Assembly (NCBI GenBank): GCA_946122785.1
Contig: CAMGYJ010000006.1
Location: 32,191,168-32,255,167 of the forward strand
Reading direction: 5' to 3'
DNA from: Linum tenue
Taxonomy: Eukaryota > Streptophyta > Magnoliopsida > Malpighiales > Linaceae
Length of the DNA: 64,000 bases
The position numbers were made by a program, and so were the translations under genes. Position 1 is the stretch's first letter; each line of letters begins with the position of its first letter. This document shows positions 22,412 to 33,565 of the stretch, piece after piece. The notes under the pieces are model-generated. The model was not told where the DNA came from. It saw only the letters and a list, made by a program, of their open reading frames with translations, and did not search any database.

Positions 22412-22935
22412 TGGAGACTCAAGTAGAGGTGTAAGGGGTGGTAAGGGAAAGGCAATGGAAGTCACAAAAATCCAAAATTCTGCCCGGAGATTGCTCATCG
22501 GAGCATCGCCAGAATATTGCAAGAAACCGCCTCCGGGGACCCAAATCTGAACCAAAAGGAAGGGAGAGGCTGGCAGGGTGAATGGGTCTAGATTTGGTTT
22601 AGCGAAAAGAGACCGAAAATGACCGAAAAATTGGCCAAGAGATCGGAAAATCGTGATGTTTCGGCTAGAGGGAGAGGATTCCAGCAACAAGGGTTAAAAG
22701 ATTAGGTTTGCACTGCCGTACCGCCTATTTATAGGCGTTCTGGGCGTGTCGCACGGGCAGGCTGTACGACCTTACGGATCCAAAATCTGCCAGTGCGCGA
22801 GCAAGAAATTTGTACTGGCAGGCCGAGGATTTCGTACGGCCGTGTAAGGACCCCTTCTGTCCGTGCGATATTTCTAGAGTCTACACACGGGCAAGGCTGG
22901 GAATTACGCGGCCGTGCGCTCCTGTGGTCTGGCCC
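22412..22935 (-). promoter_or_regulatory. Predicted internal promoter and leader for the env-like ORF
   Basis: A TATA box CTATAAATAG (22725-22734, minus strand, itself palindromic as CCGCCTATTTATAGGCG) is preceded upstream (22740-22935) by repeated ACGGGCAGGC, CGGCCGTG and CCGTGCG motifs in both orientations. It is followed by a leader of about 290 nt ending at the donor at 22411. It lies between the pol stop and the env-like ORF, where no LTR boundary exists. The composition equals the U3-TATA module of the Athila LTRs. Confidence 0.5.
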
Positions 22936-23123
22936 TGCAAAACCCCTCCAATCCCGGGATTGACGATTTTCCACGAAAATGAGGCATCCAACCTCTTCGA
23001 CACACACCAAACGACTCAAAGAACAAAAATTAAAAGAAAAAGGAAAAGAAATGCAAATCATGGTGGGGTTGCCTCCCCACAAGCGCTTTCTTTTACATCT
23101 TTAGCTAGACGCAGCCAACGGAA
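22936..23123 (-). other. pol-env junction
   Basis: It contains the GTGGGGAGGCAACCCC signal (about 23065-23080, minus strand) that follows pol in this lineage; the plus element has the same signal at 55019-55036. No gene. Confidence 0.5.
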
Positions 23124-24320
23124 CTAAGGGTCCACGAGTTCAACCACCAACTTCGCGCATTCGACCTCACCTCCCAGATACAGCTTAAGGCGGTGGCCAT
23201 TCACTTTAAACGACTCAATTCACGGGTTGGCAATCTCGATAGTGCCATACGGGAACACCTGCTTGACCGTGAATGGTTCCAACCATTTGGAACGGAGCTT
23301 TCCTAGAAAGATTTTCAGGCGAGAGTTATAAAGGAGAACTCGATCGCCAACCTGAAACTCCTTCGGGGCCCTCAATCGAGCGTCGTGGATACGCTTTGTC
23401 CGCTCCTAGTACAACTTGGTGTTCTTGTAAGCGTGGTGACGCCATTCCTCCAGCTCCAAAATCTGCATCTTGCTTTCAGCACCTGCAAGGCTCACATGCA
23501 AGTTTCACAGCTAAGGGCCCAAAAGGCCTTGTGCTCTAGCTCGACTGGCAAGTGACATGCCTTTCCATAGACGGGCCGATATGGGAAGTACCAATCAGCG
23601 TCTTGTAGGCAGTCCGATATGCCCACAGAGCATCATCGAGCTTGGTGGATCAATCCTTACGGGATTGATCTACCGTTTTCAATTATGCGTTTGAGCTCCC
23701 GATTCGTCAGCTCGGCCTGCCCACTCGTTTGCGGGTGGTAGGCTAGGGACACCTTGTGAGTGATACCATAGCGATGAGCAACTTAACAAATTGACCCTGA
23801 AAGTGGGTGCCTTTGTCGCTAATGATGGCTCTAGGCGTCCCGAACTGGGAGAACAACTGCTTAAGAAACTGACAAACACGTCTAGCATCATTAGTGGGCA
23901 AAGACTGTGCTTTAGAGACGTAATCAACAACAACTAGGATGTACAAATTACCAATAGATGGAGGAAATGGACCCATGAAATCGATACCCCAGACATCGAA
24001 AATTTCACAAATAACAAGCACATTCTAGGGCATCTAATCCTGGGAAGAAATCTTACATGACCTCTGGCATCGGTCGCACCTGCATGTGAAGGCGTCAACA
24101 TCCTTGAAGAGCGAGGGCCAATAAAAGCCTGACTGTAGTACCTTCGTCGCCGTGCGGTTACCGCCATGGTACCCGCTAGTAGGTCCTTCATGGCAATGAG
24201 AGAGAATTCCCTCCATATCATTGTCCATGACACAACGACAAATGACCCCATCAGCTCCAATCCCGAAGATATGTGGATCGTCTGAAGTAGTGCTTCAGGT
24301 CGAAAACTTCCTCTTCGCAT
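23124..24320 (-). pseudogene. Athila pol: integrase, decayed
   Basis: Zinc-binding HHCC region at about 24040-24200 (ILSHCHEGPTSGYHGGNRTA, then CRCDRCQR). Catalytic core: [15 protein letters not shown] (first Asp), [16 protein letters not shown] (second Asp), and [17 protein letters not shown] (Glu) near 23690-23735 in another frame. C-terminal part: [60 protein letters not shown], with the stop at 23124-23126. At least three frame changes. Integrase would join cDNA to host DNA; this copy cannot. Confidence 0.88.
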
Positions 24321-24345
24321 GAGTCGTCATCCCTTTGGGTAGCTG

Positions 24346-24893
24346 CTAGCCAACCAGATAGTTCGCGAAGTCGGAGAACCAAGCAGTGACATTCTCCACC
24401 ATAAACATCATCATCAACCGCTCATCTGTAAATGATTCGTTGATCTCCTCCACGAAATTGTCAACCAGAGGAGAGTCCAACCTGGAAAGATGATCAACAA
24501 CAACATTTTCGGCTCCCTTCTTGTCCCAGATTTCATTGTCGAACTCCTGCAACAACAAGATCCATCGTATGAGCCGAGGCTTGGCGTCGGCCTTGCGCAT
24601 CAGGTATCTAAATGCAGAGTGATCGGTATAGACGACCAGGCGGGACATAACCAGGTAAGGGAAGAATTTGTCGAATGCGAACACCACCGTTAGCAGCTCC
24701 TTCTCTGTGGTGGTGTAATTCTTCTAGGCATCATTGAGGTTTTTCGATGCATAATAGATTGCCGGAAATGCTGATCTTGCATCTGCCCTAGGATAGTTCC
24801 AATCGTGAAGTCACTCGCGTCACACATCAGCTCAAATGGTAAGGTCCAATCAGGAGTGACCTTGATGGGAGCATGAGTGAGCTTCTCCTTCAA
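24346..24893 (-). pseudogene. Athila pol: RNase H, decayed
   Basis: Segments WTLPFELMCDASDFTIGTIL (first catalytic Asp in CDASDF), VVYTDHSAFRYLM and RLIRWILLLQEFDNEIWDKK, then VVDHLSRLD. This is the classic Ty3/gypsy RNase H order. A frameshift separates the two halves near 24690. Confidence 0.85.
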
Positions 24894-25059
24894 GGTCTTG
24901 AATGCTGTTGTGCACGCGTTAGTGAAATGGAAGGGGCATCCTTCTCAAGAAGCTTCGTCAGTGACAAGGTGATCTTCTAGAAGTCCTTGATGAAACATAG
25001 ATAGAACACTGCATGGCCCAGGAAACTACAAACTCCCTTCACAGAAGTGGGAGGAGGAA

Positions 25060-25660
25060 GCTTGCTAATCGTCTCAATCTTGGCTCTGTCCACCTCGATT
25101 CCCATCTTGGAATTTTATGCCCAACACTATGCCTTCTCGAACCATGAAGTGGCATTTCTCCTAGCTCAGTGCCAGGTTCGTCTCCTCACATCTTTTTAGG
25201 ACGAGTTCAGGGTTATGGAGACAGTGAGAGAATGAGTCCCCATAAACCGAAAAGTCTTCCATGAACACTTTCATGATTTCTCCGACCAGACGTTGAAGAT
25301 GGCGAGCATACACCTTTGGAACATGGCGGGGCGTTGCAAAGCCCGAAGGGAATTTGCCGGTAGGCAAATGTGCCGAAAGGGCAGGTGATGGTGGTCTTCG
25401 CCTGGTCTTCCGGTGCTATGGGAATTTGAAAATACTCTGACATCCCATCCAGGAAATAATCAAACTCGTACCTTGCCAACCTCTCGAGCATCTGGTCAAT
25501 GAATGGCAAAGGGAAATAATCCTTCATTATGACGTCGTTGAGGCGTCGATAGTCGATGCAATTGCGGTACCCAATCACCGCTCTCATTGGGATGAGCTCA
25601 TTCTTCTCATAATCTCATTTGGGACCACAATCATCCCTCCCTTTTTAGGCACCACCTGAG
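25060..25660 (-). pseudogene. Athila pol: reverse transcriptase, decayed
   Basis: Motifs in order: CIDYRRLND, DYFPLPFIDQMLERLA, FDYFLDGMSEYFQIPIAPED, TCPFGTFAYRQIPFGLCNAP, then in another frame VFMEDFSVYGDSFSHC, LVLKRCEETNLALS. The catalytic box normally written FMDD in this lineage reads FMED, a substitution in one active-site Asp position. A frameshift lies between the CNAP and FMED blocks. Confidence 0.9.
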
Positions 25661-27022
25661 TGGGACTAACACACTGGCTGTCGAAAATGGCGAAGATGAT
25701 TCCCACATCCATCCATCAACTTGATAATCTCTGCTTTGACCACGACCTCCAGATTTGTTGTCAATCTCCTCTGGGGCTGTCTCACCAGTCGAATCTCATC
25801 CTCCATCAGGATCCGGTGGGAACAGAAAGAAAGGCTGATGCCCCGAAACAGAAAAAGGGATCGCTCATACTGCATCAACAAGGCCAGTAGTCTGGTATAT
25901 TGCTGAGGTGTGAGGGTCGAGCTGATGATGAATGGAAGCTTGTTCCCCTCTTGAAGGAATGCATACTCCAAGTGAGGAGGGAGGGGCTCTAGCTCCAGTT
26001 CTTGTGGCTTGTCTAAAGAGTTGGTGATACAGTTCGAGGATGAGATCGACTTGAAAGACTTCTCGACCTCAAGGAACTCGCCACGCTCTAGCGCTGGCAA
26101 CTGCTCCTCTAGTTGCAGCTCCCGCGATGCCTGCTCACCTAGCAAAATACTACGCTCACGAACATCAACAGCACCTGCACTCATCATCACAAGTGCGGTT
26201 TCAAAATCAGCTATAATGTCACAGTTATCCAAGTCATCATGCATATGGGAATGCTTTGTATTACCGGACACAAAAAATGTAGCTTGTTCATTCCCAACCC
26301 TCAAAATTAACTTACCACTATGCACATCAATCAATGCCTTGGCGGTGGCGAGAAATGGTCCACCCAAAATCAAAGGCACATCCACATCTTCATTCCAAGA
26401 TAACAAAATCGACAAGATATGTGAATGCATCCACATTAACAAGCAATTCCTCAATGATACCCCTAGGACGCACAATCAGTCAGTTGACTAACTGAATGCT
26501 CATCCTAGTGGTTCTGGGTTCACCTAGGTCTAGCTTCGTAAACAAATTATAGGGCATGACATTAATGTTGGCGCCTAGGTCCGCCAAGAACTTTCCTACA
26601 TGCATACTGCCAATAACAAGAAGAATAGTAAAACTCCATGGGTCTTTCCGCTTCTCGGACAACTTGTTCTGCAGGATGGCATAACACCCCTCACTCAACA
26701 CCACTATTGATAGATCCCCAAGTTTCTTCTTATTGGTGAGGAGATCCTTCATGAATTTTGTGTACTTGGGCATCTTCAACAGTGCCTCCACGAACGGTAT
26801 GTTGATGTTGATCTGCTTCAACATTGCCATGAACTTGGCAAACTCAGCCTCCAGCTTGTCCTTGTGCATACGAGTGGGGGAAAGGAAGTTGGGGAACATG
26901 CTCCTTAACCATTGGTTGTGGTTTGGGAGCAGGCACTTACTTCTCAATCTCCACTTCCTCGTCTTCGGCTGGAAGTGCTGAAACAGGTCTCGGTTCATCC
27001 TGCCTAACCAGAGCAGGAATTA
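25661..27022 (-). pseudogene. Athila gag-pol linker and aspartic protease, decayed
   Basis: From 26998 leftward: HKDKLEAEFAKFMAMLKQIN and PKYTKFMKDLLTNKKKLGDL (late gag/linker), KLSEKRKDPWSFTI, then the protease core FLADLGANINVMPYNLF with DLGA as active-site triad region. After a frameshift near 26470 comes VPLILGGPFLATAKALIDVH, the second protease motif. A 269-codon open stretch (25666-26475) follows up to the RT. The right boundary at 27022 is the solo-LTR insertion, so the reading frame was split from gag. Confidence 0.85.
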
Positions 27023-28381
27023 TGACTCGTTGCAACTACAACATCCCGATCGACGACCAAGTATAACCGCTGACCGGGTATAGCATAAGGCAAGCAAGCA
27101 ATAATAATTTATCGAACCATGGGGATCTAGGCTTACCTTACTTCGGTTTAGAGTTTGTTATCTAGCCAACCTAGGATAGTGATTAATAAAAAAAACTAAC
27201 CACCCTAAACTAACCATTAACTTAGCTATTTACAAGGTTTGGAGCTCTCTTGGGTTAAATCATTCGAGGTCCATCCTTTGGATCTATGTTGAGTATCCTC
27301 CTAGCTCGATCGACTCAAATACTCTATCATTAGGAGATGGACTCCCTTGGGAATGACCAGGAATGGCGAATCGATGAATGGGGTATGCTCTATTTAACCT
27401 AGGGAAGCCCTATATCATAGGAGATTGATGGAATCAAATCCCTCGGGGATCACCCGGACGATATAGGATGAGGAGTGACCCAAAGATGCCAATAATGGGC
27501 TCTAAGGGGATTTTCTCCCTCCTAGGTCAAAAGCTCAAAACATGAAAAATGAAAACCCAACTCATGCAATTCATGAAAACATCCATCATTAAGTAAAATC
27601 ATCAATCAAACATGTAACCTGTCACATACATCAACAACAAACCAAAACCTAGACCTAGGGTTCTTAAACCCAAGAGAAGAGGGTGAGTTTTTAGAGAGAG
27701 AAGAGAGATATTACAAATTGGAGCCCAAGATCTTCTTCTTCTTCTTCTTCTTCTAGGCTTGGTTCCTTGCTTCTAAGCTTGATCAATGCCTTTAATTAAG
27801 CTCTAAGAACACTCAAGAACCCTCTCTCACTCTCTCTCTCACTATAACTCCCCTTTGGTGTTTTGAGTCAAAACCCTAGAGAGAGAGTCAAATTCTCTCC
27901 AAAAACAAGCTCCCCTTTCTCTCTCCCTGCTGTTGTCTTTATATTTGCCTGACAGTGCCGAGTTCATGGTCTGGGGCTTCAGTTCACGGTCTTAAAGACC
28001 GTGAACTGACTTGAGTCCAGTGAGACCGCAAACCGCTTTGGAAATTGGTCACTTCACGGTCTGGGGCTGATTATCACGGTCTTAAGACCGTGATAAATGA
28101 GTCCAGACCATGAAGTCATCACTTCACTCCCTGGGGGTGATTTTCAAGGTCTTAGGGCGTGACATTTGCCTCCAGCCCGTGAATAGTGCTCAACCTACAC
28201 TTTTTGGCTCGTTTTGACCTCTGAATGACCCAAAACTCGTCATGGACCTTCCCACACGTGCTAGGACCTGAAATGTAACAAAAAAGCACAACCTAGCATA
28301 AAATAGGCTGAGGGACGGTGATCTACTAAGCAAACTGAAAAAGAAAAGAGGGGTAAAATGTGTACAATTGGACCTGAATCA
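27023..28381 (-). mobile_element. Athila solo LTR inserted in the gag/pol junction
   Basis: On the minus strand it starts TGATTCAGGTCC at 28381 and ends CAACGAGTCA at 27023, 1359 bp. It sits between ITTRSGKTMDAI of gag and the rest of the polyprotein. The 5-bp flanks on the minus strand (CAATC and TAATT) match at 3 of 5 with two transitions, consistent with an old target duplication. TATA box at 27937-27943 (TATAAAG, minus). The CACGGTC cluster lies at 27955-28190. Confidence 0.85.
28071..28096. repeat. 26-bp perfect palindrome in LTR U3
   Basis: The half-site TTATCACGGTCTT is followed by its exact reverse complement. An identical palindrome occurs at 63367-63392 in another LTR. Upstream-of-TATA position. 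Confidence 0.95.
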
Positions 28382-29976
28382 GATTGCATCCATCGTCTTC
28401 CCACTTCTCGTAGTAATGGCATCCAACTGCTGGTGAGAATCTCGAGGATTTGGGATGGTTTTGGCAGGTAGAGTTCCTCGCGCTCTAGTCGCATTGCGTT
28501 GGGCTATGCCCCCAATATGTTTTTGGAGGTCCTGCAGAATGACATTCTGGTTCCTCTGACCTACCTCCAACTCATTGAATTTCCCTATGGAAAAAGCCAT
28601 GAACTGGTCCATCTTGGCGAACTGCTGAGTATTGGTACTCACGAAGGTCATCATCATATTTCGCAGCTCGGACATCGGGTCACCCTATGCTGGAGTTGCT
28701 GTCGGCTACTGAGTTTGCCGTTGCTATCGCTGAAAAGTTTACCCCTGTCTGGGTTGGAATGGCTGTTGTTGATGGAACCGACCCTGTCGATTCTGGTACT
28801 GCTGCCTCTGGAGAAAGCCACCAGTCGGTGTTGTGAAGCCAGAAGGCTTGGCGGTGCTGCTGTTGCTGCCACCCCAGGAGAAGTTGGGATGCTAGTGCCA
28901 CCCCTCGTTATAAGTACCGTTGTAGGGTTTGAGGCGCCGAGCATTGACAATGAAGTCCAACTGCTCATGTGGGGTGGTGATTCCCGCATGGCCTGACAGT
29001 CTTCCACAAAATGGTTGGAGCTTTTGCACCACTAACACTGGGCCACTAGAGGAGGCAACATGCCTTTACCAGGTATGAGGCTGTTAGGTTGCTTCAATGA
29101 CTGAACCAGCTCTGCCACTCCTCGTTCAAGGCCTGATCTGGTCTCCATGGCATGCACACCTCTATCCCTCAAACTCATGCATCTTGTGGTCTGCCCCCAA
29201 GAATGATTCCAGGAGGCCAAAGTTTTGATCATATTGTTCAAATATGGCGGAGTCTTCATGAGAATGTCTTCACCCGAGCACAAAGACTCGATCAGTCGCT
29301 GACTATTTAGGGACAAGGCACTGTAGAAGTTCCCCACGGTGAATGCATCACTGAAACCGTAGTGGAGACACTTCCAGAACAATCTAGAATATAGTTCCCA
29401 AAATTTTCGCAATGATTCAGCATCTTCCTAGCGGAAATGGGTGATCTCCCGCTGAATCTCTTAAGTCTTTGAGGCCGGATAGTACTGGTGCACGAATTTG
29501 TTAGCCAGATCATCCTAAGAAGTGATGGACAATGCCGACTGAGTTTCTTGCCACCTCTTTGCATGCCCTATCAGAGAGTGAGGGAAAAGGTGAAGTCAGA
29601 TCATATCATCTGGAACACTATTTAGCTTGAAACCGTTGGTCAATTGCAAGAACCGAGAAAGGTGCACCCTCGCCTCTTCATCCTTGAGCCCACGAAACTG
29701 AATAGAGGTCGTAATCAACTGGATCCAGCAGGGCTTGATCTCAAAGTTGTTAGCATGTATGGGTGGATACTGGATGACTGGGTGGATGTCAGCGAGCTGT
29801 GGAGTGTAGAAGTACTCAATGGTGTGCTCCTACGGAGGCAGCTGATGGTTGGCCCTATCCTCCTATGGATCGCCATTGTTAGGCAGAGCCTGATTTAATA
29901 GAGGAACCTAGAAAGTCATCCCAAGATGAAACCACCCCAAGTTCATGTTGTTCATCCGATTATGTTCATCTCCCAT
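28382..29976 (-). pseudogene. Athila gag, decayed
   Basis: It begins MGDEHNRMNNMN at 29976. Recognisable blocks in order: NNFEIKPCWIQL, QFRGLKDEEARVHLSRFLQL, LHLFPHSLIGHAKRW, LANKFVHQYYPASKT, SLRKFWELYSRLFWKCLHYG, FYSALSLNSQRLIE, a zinc knuckle read as C-stop-WCKSSNHFVEDC near 29000-29040, and ITTRSGKTMDAI at the LTR junction. These form the Retrotrans_gag order. Many stops, including one inside the zinc knuckle. Gag forms the particle that packages element RNA. Confidence 0.88.
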
Positions 29977-30265
29977 GTCGTCCTCCTACTTAGAGTCGTT
30001 GCTTATCCGGCGGTCGACCTGCTTTCCTACGCAGCCAGTCTTGCTTGCAGTGCTTTCTTAGACTGACGATAGGTCCATTCACGTTCCTGATCCAACGAAA
30101 GTAATCCTCCCAACTGGCTACGGGTCATGCACTACCTGCACACAAGCTGCAGGCAAACCCGTGAAGGCAAAAGGGGAAAAAGGTAAACGAAAATAATGCA
30201 GAAAGGAAATGCTAAAGTAATAGAAATCACGTTTCTTCAACAATGTAGCCGTTCCCGATCGACCC
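29977..30265 (-). other. Athila 5' untranslated internal region
   Basis: Lies between 5' LTR and gag. The primer-site region is damaged: only a short ACATTGTTG tract aligns with the PBS-downstream sequence of the 61423 element. Confidence 0.5.
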
Positions 30266-31320
30266 AAATCGGTCCATGTACCCCTACTTCGATTGTTTGA
30301 AACATTATCTAGCAATTGGTTGTTTGATTGAAAACTATAATCTAGTATTAAAGAGGTTGAAAAAGTAATTGGTTTTGACTCTTAAATGAGAAGGATTCAC
30401 CCGGGTGTAGCTCCCCCTAACTCGCTACCATGACTTGTCAGAATGACTGAAAATATATGGTGGAGGTGATTGAGTACCTTAAGGGAAGTGTAGGTAGTGA
30501 TGGTACATCACTCTCTCGGTCTCTAGGGCAAGGAATTCGGATAAAGCTACCAAGGTATCTCTCTTGGCCTAATCGACGAAGGACTACCAAACCTTCACTA
30601 TCGAATCGGAATTCGGACGACCAAAACACAATCAACATAGGTGAAAACACAAACAAGGAGTGATGCCCTACATTAACCTAGATAGGAGACATGATTGGTC
30701 TAAGAAAACCCAGCTTTACAAGCCTCTTTAGCAAAAAGGGGTTTTCTTTCTACCTAGGTTAGAATGCCAAATATATTGATAAGCAAACACATAACACAAT
30801 CTTGAAGAAGAAGAAGGTTTTTCACTCAAGGTCTCCTCCCTTCCTTTTCCTTCAGCTCAAGGTTGCCTTTTATACCCAGGTCGGGCTCACATCACGATCC
30901 CAGTTCACGGCTGTGAACTCAAGGCGGGGACCGTGACCTCGGGCCAAAACGCGCCGCATCACTAACTCAGTTCACAGCCTTTGGCTTCGGTTCACGGTCT
31001 TACGATCGTAAACTGACTTGAGTCCAGTGAGAATCAAAATGGCTCTGGACGCCTGACGGTTCACGGTTTGCTGCTCTAGTTCACGGTCTCCCTGATCGTG
31101 ATCTCACTATTTCCGCCATGATCTGCTACTGCCTCCATTCTTTAAACCCGATTTTGCGCATTTTCGTCCAACTTTCGACTTCGGGGTTGGTTCCACCTAG
31201 TATAGATTGAAATGCACAGAAACGAGACAAAATCCAGCGTAAAACCAAACCTCCCGGAGTAAAAATGCCTCTAATAACTAAGGAAATCGTGGTAAAAAGT
31301 GTACAATTAAGCCTGAATTA
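30266..31320 (-). mobile_element. 5' LTR of the minus-strand Athila element
   Basis: The minus-strand start is TAATTCAGGCTTAATTG at 31320, so the first dinucleotide is TA where TG is expected. TATA box at 30868-30874 (TATAAAA, minus strand). CACGG inverted motifs lie at 30885-31120. The end lacks the last tens of bp and the primer site, with homology stopping after TACATGGACCG near 30265-30280. Confidence 0.8.
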
Positions 31321-31324
31321 GTAT

Positions 31325-32400
31325 ACAAACTGAAAATAAAGAATATACAAACCAATGCAACAAAGTATACAAATTGTATAATAAATATTACAAATTATAC
31401 AACCCAGATGATAAAACTATACAAACCAACTACACAAAGTATGCAAACTAGATTATAAGTATACAAATCATGTCATGAAAATATACAAATATTACAAAAT
31501 ATACAAACTGTATCATAAAATGTATACAAATGAATAATACAAAGTATAAACTATTTAAAAAGTATATAAATCATAATGACATTATATAAAAAAAATACCA
31601 ACAATACAAATTATCACTACTTACAATACAATATGATAGGACTTGTACTACAAACCAAATCATAAATGTATATAAATTAATATTTAAAAAAATACAAATC
31701 TTATTCATAAAAATATACAAATCAAATTGACATTATATACAAAACATATTTACCGTAAAAAATACAACTACTTACGGTACAAACCAATATTGCAAAGTTA
31801 CAAACAATTATATACAAATAAGTATGACATTATATTCAAAGAATACTTACAATACAAAGTACCACAACTAACAGTACAATCTCATATAACTTGCATTACA
31901 AACTGATAATATTAAATATACAAAGAATAAGTAAAAATATATAAATTATTTTGGATAATGTTTATTTTTTATCCAAACTTTTTTCAGATTCTTTTATATT
32001 ATCCAAACCTATTAAAATGTTATTAATTAGCCAAATCTTTCGAAATGGATCAAAATATTAGTCATTTTTATATTATCGTTAATAATTTTCTAACTATTTT
32101 CTTAGTTAAAATACTAAATTTTTGTATTGTTGACCTCCATTTGTCTCTTCCAAGTCAGTATCATGTTGACATGTCAATATTACTAACAAAATTCATAATT
32201 GGAAGTTAACATTTGGCTAATTAATAGCATTTCAATAGGTTTGGACAATATAAAAAATCTGAAAAAAGTTTGGATAAGAAATAGACATTACCCAATTATT
32301 TTACAAATTATACCAACCATATCATAAAACTGTACAAATTAGACTTACATTATATACCAAGAATACTAACGAAACAAATTGACAAGACATGCATTCCTAA
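31325..32400. repeat. AT-rich degenerate TATACAAA repeat tract
   Basis: Dozens of imperfect copies of (A)TATACAAA(T/C) at irregular 20-40-bp spacing, interrupted by the MITE at 31953-32293 and resuming to about 32340. No coding potential. Confidence 0.75.
31953..32293. mobile_element. Mutator-like MITE, 341 bp, 9-bp target duplication
   Basis: Terminal inverted repeats of about 65 bp (GGATAATGTTTATTTTTTAT at 31953; complement of the end, GGGTAATGTCTATTTCTTAT). Both contain CCAAACTTTTTTCAGATT and CCAAACCTATT. The flanks are the perfect 9-bp repeat AATTATTTT (31944-31952 and 32294-32302), the size used by Mutator-like elements. No transposase. Confidence 0.88.
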
Positions 32401-32792
32401 CCAATGCGCGCTTCCTCTCTCTACTATGTTCGTTATATCGATGATAAATCTGTTGCTGCCGTTGAACTCAGCAACGAAAAAATCCACGATTTTTGGTGAC
32501 ATCTCTCTCCCTCCCTTAGGGAAAATAATGGGTAATTAACATAAAATGTCATAAATCTATTCACTTTGTACGAAACGGTCAAAAACCTTTCATTTTGCAT
32601 GTTTCAGTAGCATACATTTGAGAGAATAACGAAATGGTCATTTCGTTCATCTCCATCCAAAAAACTGTTTATTTCATGCAGTCAGCACACCACATCACTT
32701 AAATTATTGATAAAAATTTAATAACCAAATCCAATGGAACCGGACAACCCTAACTCTTTAATTACCCTCTTGAAAAACCAACCATACGTCCT
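32401..32792. other. Unassigned stretch
   Basis: No gene recognised. It may be promoter-proximal sequence of the S-protein-homolog gene to the right. Confidence 0.35.
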
Positions 32793-32800
32793 CTACCGGC

Positions 32801-33557
32801 TAGGGATGGCAATGGGGCGGGTTTGGGGCGGGTTTGCCTAAACCATCCCCATCCCCATTTTCAAATACCCAAACCCATACCCGCCCCATACCCATGCGGG
32901 GGAATGTTTTGCAAACCCATCCCCATACCCATGGGTTTCGGGTACCCATGGGTAATACCCATCCCCGTACATCCAACATTATTATACCTAAAACTTACAA
33001 GAAAAGTTTCAATTATAACTATAAACAAACCTATTATATCATGAAGTCAACAAAATACGGTCATTTTCTAAATACGATTCAAAGAATATGATCCTAAAAC
33101 ATCCATTAATACATAATATAGACTACAATATTTTTTAAATTATTATGCTCTAACTCTTGATACATTTACTAAGTAATAATTAACTAACATAATCTTGTTA
33201 ACAAGGGGGAAAGTGAAAGAGTGGAAGGAGAATTGAGGGAAATGAATTAGGTTTTGATTAAGGTGGTTACTCAATTGCATTTCTACTATTTATTTTCTCA
33301 AGTTATCATCATTATCATTGATAGATTACAATTTAATCCACATATTTTTTGATATGTGAAGAAATTCTCTTGGTGGGGCGGGTATGGGTATGGGTATGGG
33401 GCGGGGGAGGCTAAAACCATACCCGCCCCATACCCATCAAACTTTTTGCGGGTTTTACCCATACCCGCCCCATACCCGGTCAAAGCGGGGATTCCCCGCG
33501 TTGACTGGGTCGGGGGCGGTCGGGTACCCGCGGCCATGGGTTTGATTGCCATCCCTA
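32801..33557. mobile_element. Non-autonomous hAT element, 757 bp, 8-bp target duplication
   Basis: Ends TAGGGATGGCAATGGGGCGG and (G)ATTGCCATCCCTA; perfect target repeat CTACCGGC at 32793-32800 and 33558-33565. Its ends are those of the 805-1508 element, so it belongs to the same family. Subterminal CCCATACCC repeats. It has landed just before the coding remnant of the S-protein homolog. Confidence 0.94.
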
Positions 33558-33565
33558 CTACCGGC

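Noticed and set aside
26009..26491. 160-codon plus-strand ORF
   Set aside because: Antisense of the protease region of Athila pol.
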